DNA of 64,000 bases, taken from contig CALXOX010000002.1 in NCBI GenBank assembly GCA_944390125.1, positions 1 through 64,000 on the forward strand. Reading direction: 5' to 3'. The stretch is from an uncultured Alphaproteobacteria bacterium (lineage in GTDB: Bacteria > Pseudomonadota > Alphaproteobacteria > Rs-D84). Below the pieces are notes generated by a model. The model made no database searches, was not told where the DNA came from, and was given only the letters and a program-made list of their open reading frames with translations. Both the position numbers and the translations under genes were made by a program. Below, one piece after another: positions 32,548 to 41,856 of the stretch. Position 1 is the first letter of the stretch. Each line of letters begins with the position of its first letter.

Positions 32548-34959
32548 ATGAAAATAGAATTAGGTAAGAATTTAAACGCACGTGAAATGGAAACCAGAAT
32601 TCAGGAGTTCTGGGATTCTAACGATTTTTGGACGAACAAAGTAGAATCTGAAAAACCGTCTTTTTGTGTAATGATGCCGCCTCCAAATGTTACTGGCAGT
32701 TTGCATATGGGGCACGCGTTGGATAATGTTTTGACGGATATTATTTGTCGTTATAAGCGAATGTGTGGATATGATGTTTTATGGCAACCAGGAACAGATC
32801 ATGCATCTATTGCAACTCAGTTGTTGGTTGAACGTGATTTGTCTAAGCGTGGCATAAACCCGCGCTCTTTGACCACAGAAGAGTTATTGGATTGTGCTTG
32901 GAAGTGGAAGGCAGAAAAGGGGGGGCAGATTGTAAAACAATTACATATTCTTGGTGTGACGCCAGTGTGGAAGCGTGAGCGCTTTACAATGGATGACGGG
33001 CTATCTCGTGCGGTTATCAAGTTGTTTGTAAAAATGTATAATGAGGGTATAATTTATCGTGCAAAACGTTTGGTAAATTGGTGCCCAAAACAGCAGACGT
33101 CTGTTTCAGACCTGGAAGTTGAAACGCGTGAAGAAAAGGGTAAGTTTTATTACTTTAACTATCCGTTGGTTGGTGGTGGTTTTGTTGAAATTGCTACAAC
33201 TCGTCCAGAGACCTTATTCGGCGACCAAGCTATTGCTGTACATCCAGAAAATGAAAAATTAAAACATTTGATTGGAAAGAAAGCAATAATACCGCTAACA
33301 GACATAGAAATTCCAATTGTTGGCGATGAACATGCTGATCCAGAAAAGGGTACAGGTGCGGTAAAAATCACACCAGCACATGACTTTGATGACTGGGAAG
33401 TTGGTCAGCGTCATAATTTGAAAGCAGTAAATATTCTGACACCAGACGCAAAGTTAAATGATGCAGATTGTGTGCCTGAAAAATATCGTGGCATGGATAG
33501 ATTTAAGGCGCGTGAAGAAGTTGTTAAAGATATTGAAGCGGCAGGACTGCTTGTAAAGATAGAAGATAAGTTGATACCTACACCATATTCAGAACGCGGC
33601 GGTGTTGTTGTTGAACCTTATTTAACAGACCAGTGGTTTGTTGATACGTCAAAATTGGTTGATGCTGCAATACAGGTTGTTGAAGACGGTCGCATAAAGT
33701 TTATGCCGGACCATCGCTATAACTTGTATATGTCTTGGATGAAGAATATTCGCCAATGGCCAATTTCTCGTCAGTTGTGGTGGGGACATCATATACCTGC
33801 ATGGTATGATGCAGACGGCAATGTTTATGTTGCTGAAAGTGAAGAAGAGGCAATTAAACAATCTGGTGGTAAAGAGCTGACGCGCGATAAGGACGTATTA
33901 GATACATGGTTCTCGTCTGCTTTATGGCCGTTCTCTACATTGGGTTGGCCTGATGAAACGCCTGAATTGAAAAAGTATTATCCAACAGATTTATTGTACA
34001 CCGGTGCGGATATTATATTCTTCTGGGTTGCACGTATGATAATGATGGGAATGTACGTTATGGGTGATGTGCCGTTCAGAACGGTAAACTTCCACGGTCT
34101 TGTACGTGATTCCAAGGGACAGAAAATGTCCAAGACCAAGGGTAATGGTACAGATCCATTGGATACCGTTGAAAAGTTTGGTGTGGACGCATTGCGTTAT
34201 TGGATTGCAACTGCGCCAATTGGTACAGATATTCGTTATAGTGATGACGAAGTAAAACGCGGTTCAAAATTGCTAACCAAACTGTGGAACGCAGCAAAAT
34301 ATGTTTTGATGAATTTGACGGACTTCGAACCAGATACCGCAAAGCAAGTATCTGTTGTGGATAGATTTATTGAAGATCGTTGGGTTCTGTCAGAATTGAA
34401 TAAAACTATTGCAGAAGTGCGTAAGAATTTGGATAAGTATGATAACTACAATTCTCGTGCAGCAATAGATACGTTCTTCTATGAAATATTCTGCGACCAA
34501 TATTTGGAATTTATTAAAGATAGATTCTGGTCGCCAGAAAAGTACAGTGCTGAATCTAAATTATCTGCACAATGGACTTTGTTTGAGGTTTTGCGTGCGG
34601 TAATTGGATTATATGCACCGTTTATACCTTTCCAGACAGAAGAATTGTGGCAGCAAATTTATAAGCAGTATGAAGGTGGTGAAACTTTGCATTTGACTGC
34701 ATATCCATCTGTTTTGGCTGAACGAGATACAGATGTTTCTGAAATGCAGATTGCGCTGGATTTGTTGAAGACGGTTCGTGGAATGCGTACAGAACAGAAA
34801 ATAGGTAATGGCGCCAAGCTGGAAACGTTGACAATACCGTCTGATGTTCCAGTTGTCTTGCATGGTTTGATTAAATCTGCTGCACGTGCAAATGAAATAG
34901 TTTTGGGTGACAAAGTGGATTTTGTTGTTGCACAGAATGTTCAGGTTAAAGGTGAATAA
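32548..34959 (+). CDS. valS: Valyl-tRNA synthetase, short (archaeal/rickettsial) type
   Basis: Charges tRNA-Val. The 803 residues carry HIGH as GSLHMGHA, the editing domain (TTRPETLFGD), and KMSKTKGN. Features matching the class II group found in archaea and Rickettsia rather than E. coli ValRS are the length (about 800 versus 950), the absence of the long C-terminal coiled coil, and the run TDIRYSDDEVKRGSKLLTKLWNA. This distinction is from memory of the family and needs a tree. The acyl-ACP thioesterase gene starts at the next base, so the two are translationally coupled. Confidence 0.93.
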   Translation: MKIELGKNLNAREMETRIQEFWDSNDFWTNKVESEKPSFCVMMPPPNVTGSLHMGHALDNVLTDIICRYKRMCGYDVLWQPGTDHASIATQLLVERDLSKRGINPRSLTTEELLDCAWKWKAEKGGQIVKQLHILGVTPVWKRERFTMDDGLSRAVIKLFVKMYNEGIIYRAKRLVNWCPKQQTSVSDLEVETREEKGKFYYFNYPLVGGGFVEIATTRPETLFGDQAIAVHPENEKLKHLIGKKAIIPLTDIEIPIVGDEHADPEKGTGAVKITPAHDFDDWEVGQRHNLKAVNILTPDAKLNDADCVPEKYRGMDRFKAREEVVKDIEAAGLLVKIEDKLIPTPYSERGGVVVEPYLTDQWFVDTSKLVDAAIQVVEDGRIKFMPDHRYNLYMSWMKNIRQWPISRQLWWGHHIPAWYDADGNVYVAESEEEAIKQSGGKELTRDKDVLDTWFSSALWPFSTLGWPDETPELKKYYPTDLLYTGADIIFFWVARMIMMGMYVMGDVPFRTVNFHGLVRDSKGQKMSKTKGNGTDPLDTVEKFGVDALRYWIATAPIGTDIRYSDDEVKRGSKLLTKLWNAAKYVLMNLTDFEPDTAKQVSVVDRFIEDRWVLSELNKTIAEVRKNLDKYDNYNSRAAIDTFFYEIFCDQYLEFIKDRFWSPEKYSAESKLSAQWTLFEVLRAVIGLYAPFIPFQTEELWQQIYKQYEGGETLHLTAYPSVLAERDTDVSEMQIALDLLKTVRGMRTEQKIGNGAKLETLTIPSDVPVVLHGLIKSAARANEIVLGDKVDFVVAQNVQVKGE

Positions 34960-35694
34960 ATGACCGACAAGTACGTAGAGAAGAGAGTGCTGCAAGCGTA
35001 TCAGTGTGATAGGTATGGCAATGTTCGTCCATTGATTTTGATGAACGAATTGCAGGGTATTGCCGATACTCATGCGGAAGTATTGGGATGTGGGCGTACA
35101 TATTTAATCGAACATAATATGGCGTGGGTTGTGACTCATTATTTGGTTGATATTATCGAGATGCCGCGCGAGGCTGAAGAACTTTCGTTCATAACATGGC
35201 CATCTGATCACGATGGGTTACGTGCTACGCGTGATTTTGAAGTTCGTGGCAGTGATGGCAGATTGATGGTTCGTGCTACGTCTCAATGGATTTTAATAGA
35301 TATGACGCGCCGTCGTCCTATACGTTCTGACGAAAATTTGCCAAGTTGGTCGGTTGTACCAGAACGTGCATGGGATAGGACATTTGATAAATTCCCAGAC
35401 TTTGAATCTGAGAAGACTCATGTGTTTAAATGCCGCTTTGATGATATTGATGTGAATCAACATATCAATAATGCTGTATATGCGGTATGGGCAACAGAAA
35501 GTGTTGGCTATGCATATAGAAATCAGCATACGTTAAAACGTATCGAATTGAACTTTAAGAAAGAAATTAGCCCTGATACGCCAGAGATATCAGTTGATGT
35601 CGCGATAGATGGCTTGGTTAGTCATCATAAAATAAAAAGTAATGATGTTGATAATGCTTTTGTCGTTTGTACATGGGAAGAAATGAAAGGTTAA
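34960..35694 (+). CDS. Acyl-ACP thioesterase
   Basis: Releases fatty acids from acyl carrier protein. The 244 residues form two hotdog domains typical of PF01643 (FatA-like). DRYGNVRPLILMNELQ and AWVVTHYLVDI begin the first repeat, and FDDIDVNQHINNAVYAVW carries the Asn-His pair (N-x-H) of the catalytic site in the second. There is no signal peptide. It starts one base after the valS stop without its own strong ribosome binding site. A terminator follows. In a small genome it could supply fatty acids for recycling or lipid trimming; the substrate length cannot be told. Confidence 0.85.
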   Translation: MTDKYVEKRVLQAYQCDRYGNVRPLILMNELQGIADTHAEVLGCGRTYLIEHNMAWVVTHYLVDIIEMPREAEELSFITWPSDHDGLRATRDFEVRGSDGRLMVRATSQWILIDMTRRRPIRSDENLPSWSVVPERAWDRTFDKFPDFESEKTHVFKCRFDDIDVNQHINNAVYAVWATESVGYAYRNQHTLKRIELNFKKEISPDTPEISVDVAIDGLVSHHKIKSNDVDNAFVVCTWEEMKG

Positions 35695-35727
35695 AAATAC
35701 CGCACCGAAAAGGTGCGGTATTTTTTA
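35695..35727 (+). terminator. Terminator of valS operon
   Basis: ACCGCACC-GAAAA-GGTGCGGT hairpin with seven T residues. Confidence 0.9.
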
Positions 35728-35733
35728 AATATT

Positions 35734-35759
35734 AAAAAACCGCAAACGCGGTTTTTTTA
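35734..35759 (-). terminator. Terminator of rpmH
   Basis: Read on the minus strand, AACCGC-GTTT-GCGGTT is followed by six T residues. It overlaps the rpmH stop codon. Confidence 0.8.
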
Positions 35760-35909
35760 GTTTGCTGCTGTAACAGCCAATCTTTTACGACCTGCGGCGC
35801 GACGACGGTTCAAAACTTCACGTCCGCCCTTAGTCGCCATCCGTTCACGAAAACCGTGTGTGCGTACGCGACGCGTCTTGGATGGTTGATATGTACGTTT
35901 TGTTGCCAT
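35757..35909 (-). CDS. rpmH: 50S ribosomal protein L34
   Basis: Small basic large-subunit protein of 50 residues. The conserved core is present: [41 protein letters not shown]. It is slightly longer than the E. coli protein at the C-terminus (AVTAAN). AAGGA precedes the ATG on the minus strand. In most bacteria rnpA follows immediately, but here a terminator and a convergent operon lie downstream, so rnpA must be elsewhere. Confidence 0.95.
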   Translation of the reverse strand: MATKRTYQPSKTRRVRTHGFRERMATKGGREVLNRRRAAGRKRLAVTAAN

Positions 35910-35965
35910 AATAAAATCCTTTTGTGCCCCTATTTAATCACAGGTTTTGTAAAAACGCAACCTTT

Positions 35966-36034
35966 TTATTTAGATTTTATCAATCCTAGTTTTTTTAAGC
36001 CTTCTAGCGTCATGTAATAAACAAATAACGCCAC
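35966..36034 (-). CDS. Possible 22-aa small protein
   Basis: A GTG-started frame with GGAG seven bases upstream encodes a short peptide with a hydrophobic start (ALFVYYMT) and a basic tail (KKLGLIKSK). The longer frame reading through to 36181 is discarded because it overlaps the better candidate at 36081-36278. Evidence is limited to the ribosome binding site. Confidence 0.25.
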   Translation of the reverse strand: MALFVYYMTLEGLKKLGLIKSK

Positions 36035-36080
36035 GAAAAGTCTCCAAAATGGTAAAAACACAGTCTTTCCCTTTTGTTTT

Positions 36081-36278
36081 TTATCTTGTGCGTTTCCGCA
36101 GACGGGATACAATCTTGTCATGCATGTCAATAAGGTTCTGCATGCGTTTAAGATTCCATTGCATTGTGCGTAGTTGTGCATACAATAGACGTTCGTCTTT
36201 GTTGCACTTTTTTATCATTGTATCTATTTCCATGCGGGCGTCACTTAATGCTTCTCTAAATTTTGTCATAGCCAGCAT
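36081..36278 (-). CDS. Small basic helical protein, 65 aa
   Basis: Predicted almost entirely helical, with many Arg, Lys and Met and a heptad-like pattern (LRTMQWNLKRMQNLIDMHDKI). There is no signal peptide. The frame begins at 36278 or, three codons later, at 36269. Neither has a clear Shine-Dalgarno site. It lies upstream of and divergent from gyrA, in an otherwise empty 480-base gap. Not recognised; the composition suggests nucleic-acid or protein binding, but that is only a guess. Confidence 0.45.
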   Translation of the reverse strand: MLAMTKFREALSDARMEIDTMIKKCNKDERLLYAQLRTMQWNLKRMQNLIDMHDKIVSRLRKRTR

Positions 36279-36328
36279 ATGCTATCACAAAACAATGTTT
36301 TGTCAATGTAATTTTTAGGGTTTATGTC

Positions 36329-36358
36329 TTGACCAAAAGTTAAAAAATTTGCTATTCT
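36329..36358 (+). promoter_or_regulatory. Promoter of gyrA
   Basis: TTGACC (36329-36334) and TATTCT (36353-36358), spacer 18, followed by AAGGGAA before the ATG at 36389. Confidence 0.65.
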
Positions 36359-36388
36359 TTAGTTGTTAAAAACAAGGGAATTTCTAGT

Positions 36389-39133
36389 ATGTCAGAAACA
36401 AACAATATCAACGAAGTAAATGAAATAAAAATACCGCAGTCTTCCCTGGAACACGAAATGCGGACAAGCTTTTTGGACTATGCTATGTCGGTTATTGTTG
36501 ACCGTGCGCTGCCTGATGTTCGTGATGGATGTAAGCCTGTACATCGTCGTATTTTATATGTTATGAATGATGTTGCGCCGGCGAATAAAGCGACGGTTAA
36601 ATCCGCGCGTATTGTCGGTGATGTTATGGGTAAATATCACCCACACGGAGATAGTTCTATTTACGAAGCTATGGTTCGTATGGGACAAGATTTCTCTATG
36701 GGTGAAATGCTAGTACAGGGACAAGGTAACTTTGGTTCTCGTGACGGTGATAAGGCTGCAGCTATGCGTTATACCGAAGCGCGTTTGTCCAAACTTGGTG
36801 CATCCATGATGGACGATATGGATAAAGATACCGTTGACTGGCAGCCTAACTTTGATGGTACGTTGCAGGAACCTGTTGTTCTGCCTACAAAGTTTCCAAA
36901 TTTTTTGGTAAATGGTGGGTCTGGTATTGCTGTTGGTATGGCGACAAATGTACCTACTTACAATTTGGGTGAAATTTGCAATGGTATTTTGGCAATTTTG
37001 AATAATCCACAACTGACGGATGATGAACTGTTTGATATTATCCCTGGACCAGATTTCCCGACGGGTGCAGTTATCATGGGACGTGCTGGTGCGTACAAAG
37101 CACATACGACGGGACGTGGTTCAATAATTGTTCGCGCAAAAACACATATGGAAACATTCCATGATCATCAGGCGATTGTTGTTGATGAAATACCATATCA
37201 GGTAAACAAAGCGCAGTTGATTATGAAAATTGCGGAACTAAGCAAAGACAAACGCATAGAAGGAATATCTGAAATTCGTGATGAATCTTCAAAAGAAGGT
37301 TTGCGCATTGTTATCGAATTAAAGCGTGATGCGATTGCGGATGTTGTACTGAATCACATGTTCCAGTACACGGAAATGCAAACGAACTTTCCAGTAAATA
37401 TGATGGCATTGAATCGTGGTCGTCCGATGCTGTTCAATGTTCGTGGTGTATTGGATGCGTTTATTGACTTCAGATGTGAAGTAATTCGTCGTCGTACGAT
37501 ATTTGATTTGAACAAAGCTCGTAATCGTGCACATACTTTGTTAGGTTTGTCTGTTGCGGTTGGTAATTTGGATGAAGTTATTGAATTGATAAAATCCAGT
37601 GCCAATCCGGATGCTGCGCGTGAAGCTTTGGTTTCACGTGGTTGGCGTGCGTCTGATATTGAAAATTATATTCAATTGATTGATGATCCAAACACAGAAT
37701 ATAAAGACGGTATGTTTTATATGTCAGAAGACCAAGCGCGTGCAATTTTGGAATTGCAGTTGCATCGTTTGACAGGTTTGGAACGTGATAAACTGCATGA
37801 AGATTTGGTTGAATTGGGTGCACAAATTAAAGATTTGTTGGATATATTGGGCAGTCATGAACGTATAATTCAAATTATTCGCGATGAAACGACAATGGTT
37901 CGTGATAACTGGGCTAGTCCAAGACGTACAAAAATTTCCGATGCAGAAATAGATATTGATGTAGAAGATTTGATTGCACGTGAAGATATGGTTATAACGG
38001 TATCTAATACCGGCTATATCAAACGTGTTTCTTTGGATACATATCGTGCACAGAAGCGTGGTGGTAAGGGACGCAATGCAATGACAACCAAAGATGATGA
38101 TTATGTTGTTCAGGTGTTTGTTGCGAATACTCATACACCGCTGTTGTTCTTCAGTTCAAAGGGTTTGTGCTATAAGTTGAAAACTTATAAACTGCCTGAA
38201 GCTGCAGCTTCAGCGAAGGGACGTCCATTGGTCAATTTGTTGCCTTTGGAAAATGGGGAGACTATAACGGCTATATTGCCTGTCCCAGAAGAAGACGTTG
38301 AACGTGTAAAGGCGTCTGGCAAGGAACACTTCTTGATGTTTGCAACTGCATCAGGTACTGTTCGTCGCAACCGTATGTCTGACTTTGATTCAATTCGTGC
38401 AAACGGAAAAATTGCGATGAAGTTAGATGAAGGTGATTCTTTGATATCCGTATTGCCGTGTAATGAAGAACAAGATGTATTCTTGGCAACATATCGTGGT
38501 CGTTGCATAAGATTCCCAGTTCCAGAAATTCGTGTTTTTGCGGGGCGTAATTCAACGGGTGTACGTGGTATGACGCTTGGCAAAGATGATAGAATTATTG
38601 GTATGGCAATGTTGAATCATGGTGAATCAGACGCGGCGGTTCGTGCAGCGTATGTAAGGCAAAGCCGTGCTGCGCGTCGTGCAGAAACTGGTATAGAGGA
38701 AGAATCTGATGATGAAGAAGAATCAACATCATTAGTTTTGGACGAAGCGAAAATGCGTGAGTTAGCAGCAAGCGAAGAATTCATCTTAACTATATCTGAG
38801 AATGGATTTGGTAAACGTACAAGTTCTTATGAATATCGTACGACGCACCGTGGTGGTGGCGGATTTACGAACATAAAACTAGGCGGTAAGAATACTGCAG
38901 TTGCGGGCTCTTTCCCTGTTGCAGATGATAATGATATCATTATGGTAACAGATGGTGGAAAGATAATTCGTACGCCAGTAAAAGATGTTCGTATTGCTGG
39001 TCGCAGCACGGCGGGTGTAACATTATTCCGCACTGCTGAAAACGAACGTGTAGTTTCTGCTATATCTATTTTAAGTGACGAAGGTGAAGAAGCTGAAGTC
39101 AACGCAGAAGCTGCTGAAGTAGCGGAAAATTAA
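36389..39133 (+). CDS. gyrA: DNA gyrase subunit A
   Basis: Breaks and rejoins DNA with GyrB to introduce negative supercoils. The 914 residues include the winged helix with active-site Tyr128 ([11 protein letters not shown]), the tower domain, and a C-terminal beta-pinwheel with the GyrA box QKRGGKG, which marks gyrase rather than topoisomerase IV. In the quinolone region, Ser89 corresponds to E. coli Ser83 and Glu93 to Asp87. An acidic insert of about 15 residues ([12 protein letters not shown]) lies between two pinwheel blades. The acidic C-terminal tail is also typical. MerR-family gene 39156-39554 follows after 22 bases. Confidence 0.96.
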   Translation: MSETNNINEVNEIKIPQSSLEHEMRTSFLDYAMSVIVDRALPDVRDGCKPVHRRILYVMNDVAPANKATVKSARIVGDVMGKYHPHGDSSIYEAMVRMGQDFSMGEMLVQGQGNFGSRDGDKAAAMRYTEARLSKLGASMMDDMDKDTVDWQPNFDGTLQEPVVLPTKFPNFLVNGGSGIAVGMATNVPTYNLGEICNGILAILNNPQLTDDELFDIIPGPDFPTGAVIMGRAGAYKAHTTGRGSIIVRAKTHMETFHDHQAIVVDEIPYQVNKAQLIMKIAELSKDKRIEGISEIRDESSKEGLRIVIELKRDAIADVVLNHMFQYTEMQTNFPVNMMALNRGRPMLFNVRGVLDAFIDFRCEVIRRRTIFDLNKARNRAHTLLGLSVAVGNLDEVIELIKSSANPDAAREALVSRGWRASDIENYIQLIDDPNTEYKDGMFYMSEDQARAILELQLHRLTGLERDKLHEDLVELGAQIKDLLDILGSHERIIQIIRDETTMVRDNWASPRRTKISDAEIDIDVEDLIAREDMVITVSNTGYIKRVSLDTYRAQKRGGKGRNAMTTKDDDYVVQVFVANTHTPLLFFSSKGLCYKLKTYKLPEAAASAKGRPLVNLLPLENGETITAILPVPEEDVERVKASGKEHFLMFATASGTVRRNRMSDFDSIRANGKIAMKLDEGDSLISVLPCNEEQDVFLATYRGRCIRFPVPEIRVFAGRNSTGVRGMTLGKDDRIIGMAMLNHGESDAAVRAAYVRQSRAARRAETGIEEESDDEEESTSLVLDEAKMRELAASEEFILTISENGFGKRTSSYEYRTTHRGGGGFTNIKLGGKNTAVAGSFPVADDNDIIMVTDGGKIIRTPVKDVRIAGRSTAGVTLFRTAENERVVSAISILSDEGEEAEVNAEAAEVAEN

Positions 39134-39155
39134 ACGTAATAGAAGGGGTGCCGAT

Positions 39156-39554
39156 ATGGATAACGAATATTTTGCATCTATAAACGAAGTATCAAAGCGT
39201 TTATCTGTACCGGCGCATACCTTGCGTTATTGGGAAAAACAATTCCCTGTTGCAATACGTCCTACGACCGGGGCAGGTGGTCGCCGCTATTATCGTGCAG
39301 AAACAGTTGATAGATTGATTGTAATTCGTGATTTGTTATATAAACACGGATTGACAATTGCAGGAGTGAAAAAATTACTACGTGACGGCGCATTGCCAAA
39401 ATCTGCTGATGAGTTTATGCAAAATTCTGGTGCAGATGTGTCCGCAAATACCGGTGAAAAAGCAAAACAATCAGCTGGTACTTTTGATAGCACACAGATT
39501 GATATTGCTTTGAACCTGCTGGAAAACGCAAAAAAAATATTACAAACGGCATAA
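39156..39554 (+). CDS. MerR family transcriptional regulator
   Basis: DNA-binding regulator of 132 residues. The N-terminal helix-turn-helix is clear: INEVSKRLSVPAHTLRYWEKQFP, then RRYYRAETVDRL and the wing region. The remainder is a short coiled-coil and Ser/Ala-rich linker without Cys, so metal sensing is not expected. Alphaproteobacteria commonly carry such a short MerR protein next to ihfA; here it follows gyrA instead. A GAAGGGG purine run lies ahead of the ATG. Target genes are unknown. Confidence 0.85.
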   Translation: MDNEYFASINEVSKRLSVPAHTLRYWEKQFPVAIRPTTGAGGRRYYRAETVDRLIVIRDLLYKHGLTIAGVKKLLRDGALPKSADEFMQNSGADVSANTGEKAKQSAGTFDSTQIDIALNLLENAKKILQTA

Positions 39555-39555
39555 A

Positions 39556-39581
39556 GAAAAGCCCTTTCGGGCTTTTTTATT
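39556..39581. terminator. Terminator after merR-like gene
   Basis: AAAAGCCC-TTTC-GGGCTTTT hairpin with a T-run, between convergent reading frames. Confidence 0.85.
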
Positions 39582-39954
39582 TAACGTTTTGTAGCTTTTT
39601 TTGTAATAGCAAGATGTTTTGTTCTGCTCTTGCTTTTGCTGCTATATTTTTATCTAAGCGCATTTGCAAACGGTTCGTGTTAAATCTTTGCACTAATGGA
39701 ATACGCAGTATAGAATCGCGTACAATGCTGTCGCGCTGCATAGATTTTAAACTTTTATATGCTGCGTTTAAGTTGGCATTTGCTTGATTTACTTCATTGC
39801 TGTTTTGCAAATAATCATTGATTGTGTTTCCTTCAATGATGTTTGCACGAAAACTTAAATCTGCGTAAGTCTTGTTATTTGTTTCGTTATAACCAACTTC
39901 TTCAAGTTCGTATAACTTTTTAAGCAAACCTGTATATGTTTTATTACGCTCCAA
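39577..39954 (-). pseudogene. Helical protein fragment with broken 5' end
   Basis: The frame is open on the minus strand from 40074 to 39577 but has no ATG or GTG in the coding-like part; the only start codon is a TTG at 39954. Just upstream an in-frame TAA (40077-40075) separates it from a hydrophobic stretch (NFVLLYLHYFMYYLF) that would make a natural N-terminal signal or anchor. The encoded protein is helical, Asn/Glu/Lys-rich (NANLNAAYKSLKSMQRD), of unknown family. I read it as a gene inactivated by a nonsense or frameshift change, or one with an unusual start. A TTGACA lies near 40117 on the same strand. Confidence 0.45.
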
Positions 39955-40166
39955 AGAATCTCGTGCTTGGCTTACAGTTTCTTCTATTGTGTAGCTGTAA
40001 TGTATTTCGGCATTCTCTACTTTGATATGCTGATTGCGTAAATCTTCAGAAATTGTCTGCTGGCACTTTGTAGTTTAAAACAGATAATACATAAAATAAT
40101 GCAGGTACAGCAAAACAAAATTGTCAAGTAATATATGCGAAGAATAAACAAAGTGAAATTATATAT

Positions 40167-40242
40167 TGGCAGTCCCAACGGGAATCGAACCCGTGTTCTC
40201 AGAATGAGAATCTGATGTCCTAGACCGCTAGACGATGGGACC
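40167..40242 (-). tRNA. tRNA-Glu (anticodon CTC)
   Basis: A complete cloverleaf on the minus strand: acceptor GGTCCCA paired with TGGGACT, D arm TCTAGCGGTCTAGGA, anticodon stem TCAGA/TCTGA with loop TTCTCAT (anticodon CTC), T arm CGGGTTCGATTCCCG, discriminator G and an encoded CCA. The GGGACTGCCA end is typical of alphaproteobacterial tRNA-Glu. CTC is the less common Glu anticodon; a TTC isoacceptor is expected elsewhere. Confidence 0.95.
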
Positions 40243-40303
40243 GAACAGGCGTATTTTATATTGTTGTTTGTAAAATTTCAACCGTTTTTACGCTTTTAAC
40301 AGT

Positions 40304-40332
40304 TTGACATTCTTGAAACGTTGGACTAAACT
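40304..40332 (+). promoter_or_regulatory. Promoter of the ART-HD fusion gene
   Basis: TTGACA (40304-40309), 17-base spacer and TAAACT (40327-40332). It lies just outside the tRNA-Glu gene and gives a leader of about 20 bases carrying a GGGG run. Confidence 0.7.
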
Positions 40333-40359
40333 GAGCAACCTCGTTTTGGGGTTTGATTT

Positions 40360-41772
40360 ATGACAAAATTTTTAGCAGAACAAGAAGTTTTTTATCACGG
40401 CACTTACAGTAACTTTAAGCGTTTTAGACCGCTAAGTCATTTTGGAACGAAAATGGCGGCCATGAAAGTTGTTCGTAATGGTATGAAGAAAACAGAAATT
40501 ATGAATGGGACCTTTTCTGCTGTTCCTGTCTCGAATGGGACGCCTGCAAATATTATACCAGTGCATTTGCATTTACATAATACATATGAATTGCAAGATG
40601 TTCAGGCAAATCATGACAGGTCTTTTTATCGTGGAATGTTGTTATTTCATTTTTTGAAGGATTTGCATACAAAGAAATTAGCGTCTGTTTATGATTATGT
40701 TGCAGAAGAGCCTTTTAAAATGTCTTGGAATGATGTAAAAAAGGAACTGGGGAAAGACACTTTGTATGAATTGTCAAACGAAAGCCCAATGGCTATTTCT
40801 GAGTTGATAGACAAACATCATCTGTTTATGCAAAGAATGATACACTATTTTGAAAGCCTTGGTTATGATGGTTTTCATTATACGAATTATTATGAAGATC
40901 AGGGGCATATATCATATGTACCATTCAGGCCAGAAAGTGTAATTCGTTTAGATTCTGATTCTGTTGTGTTATCGCAACCATATAATTTACGCTCTGGTGA
41001 AAAAATACAACTACCAGGTGAAAGAGATTTAAATTTAGATGAGTTTTGTACCATGAAATTTGAAAAATTGTATAGATTAGAAAACACTACAGAAAAGCGA
41101 TTTTTATTGAGCAATAATAGAAAAGTATTATTACGACCAAGTTCTTTTCGTCAAATGCTGCATGAAAAGGCATATTACTCTAAGATATTGTTGTCAGATA
41201 TTTTGCCAAAGATAGAACTTATAACGAATCAGTCAAGGTATGGTTATCATGGTTTGACGCATACAGAACAGGTTGGTATGTTTGGTATTGAATTGGCGTT
41301 GTCTGTGCATCAAGACCCATTGCCTGTTATTTTGGCGGCCGGATTGCATGATTGTGCGCGCACAAATGATGAGTATTGTGAACAACATGGACCGCGTTGT
41401 GAGCCGATTGCCAGAAAGTTTTTAGCAGATAATTACCCTGATATGTTGCCGATAGAAGTAGAGAGTATTGTTACAGCTGTAAGGGATCATACAATTGGTA
41501 GAAATGCATCAGATTTAGTTTCTGCATGTTTATGGGATGCAGATAGAATACGCTTGTCGTGGGAAATGGGTTATGCGCCAGAATTTTTTTCAACGCCATA
41601 TGGAAAAATGTTGGCTTCGTTATCTAAAGAGAAGCAGGATAGATATATTGGCTGGCAGGAGCGTTTTTTAATAGATAATAAAATAAAAACTCGTGCTCAG
41701 ATAGAATACGACAAGGCAATGAACGCGAAGCAAAATGCGCTGGGTACGGTGTTTAAAATCAAAGAAAGATAG
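40360..41772 (+). CDS. Fusion of ADP-ribosyltransferase-like domain and HD phosphohydrolase domain
   Basis: A 470-residue soluble protein with two recognisable parts. Residues about 10-200 resemble ADP-ribosyltransferase folds of polyvalent and phage MuF-type proteins: FYHGTYSNFKRF with His13, the strand IIPVHLHLHNTYEL, and GYDGFHYTNYYEDQGHISYVPF. Residues about 290-440 form an HD domain: HGLTH (H297), LAAGLHDCAR with H330-D331, H343, RDHT with H377, and LWDADRIRL with D395, a full set of metal ligands. No signal peptide. It sits between tRNA-Glu and a lipoprotein gene with its own promoter. Function is unknown; a self-regulated toxin-like modifier or nucleotide-signal enzyme is an inference. 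The ART assignment is moderate, the HD one stronger. Confidence 0.7.
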   Translation: MTKFLAEQEVFYHGTYSNFKRFRPLSHFGTKMAAMKVVRNGMKKTEIMNGTFSAVPVSNGTPANIIPVHLHLHNTYELQDVQANHDRSFYRGMLLFHFLKDLHTKKLASVYDYVAEEPFKMSWNDVKKELGKDTLYELSNESPMAISELIDKHHLFMQRMIHYFESLGYDGFHYTNYYEDQGHISYVPFRPESVIRLDSDSVVLSQPYNLRSGEKIQLPGERDLNLDEFCTMKFEKLYRLENTTEKRFLLSNNRKVLLRPSSFRQMLHEKAYYSKILLSDILPKIELITNQSRYGYHGLTHTEQVGMFGIELALSVHQDPLPVILAAGLHDCARTNDEYCEQHGPRCEPIARKFLADNYPDMLPIEVESIVTAVRDHTIGRNASDLVSACLWDADRIRLSWEMGYAPEFFSTPYGKMLASLSKEKQDRYIGWQERFLIDNKIKTRAQIEYDKAMNAKQNALGTVFKIKER

Positions 41773-41786
41773 ATGTGAAGTTTGTA

Positions 41787-41814
41787 TTGAAAAAATATAA
41801 TGCTATGCTACAAT
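41787..41814 (+). promoter_or_regulatory. Promoter of the lipoprotein gene
   Basis: TTGAAA (41787-41792), 16-base spacer, TACAAT (41809-41814), preceded by TGC to give an extended -10. Confidence 0.6.
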
Positions 41815-41856
41815 GCCGCGTGCGACTGTGCTGCGTGCTTGGGGAAAGGAGTAAAA

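Noticed and set aside
35966-36181. A 71-codon minus-strand frame near rpmH
   Set aside because: It overlaps the better frame at 36081-36278; only its last 22 codons follow a ribosome binding site, and those are listed separately at low confidence.
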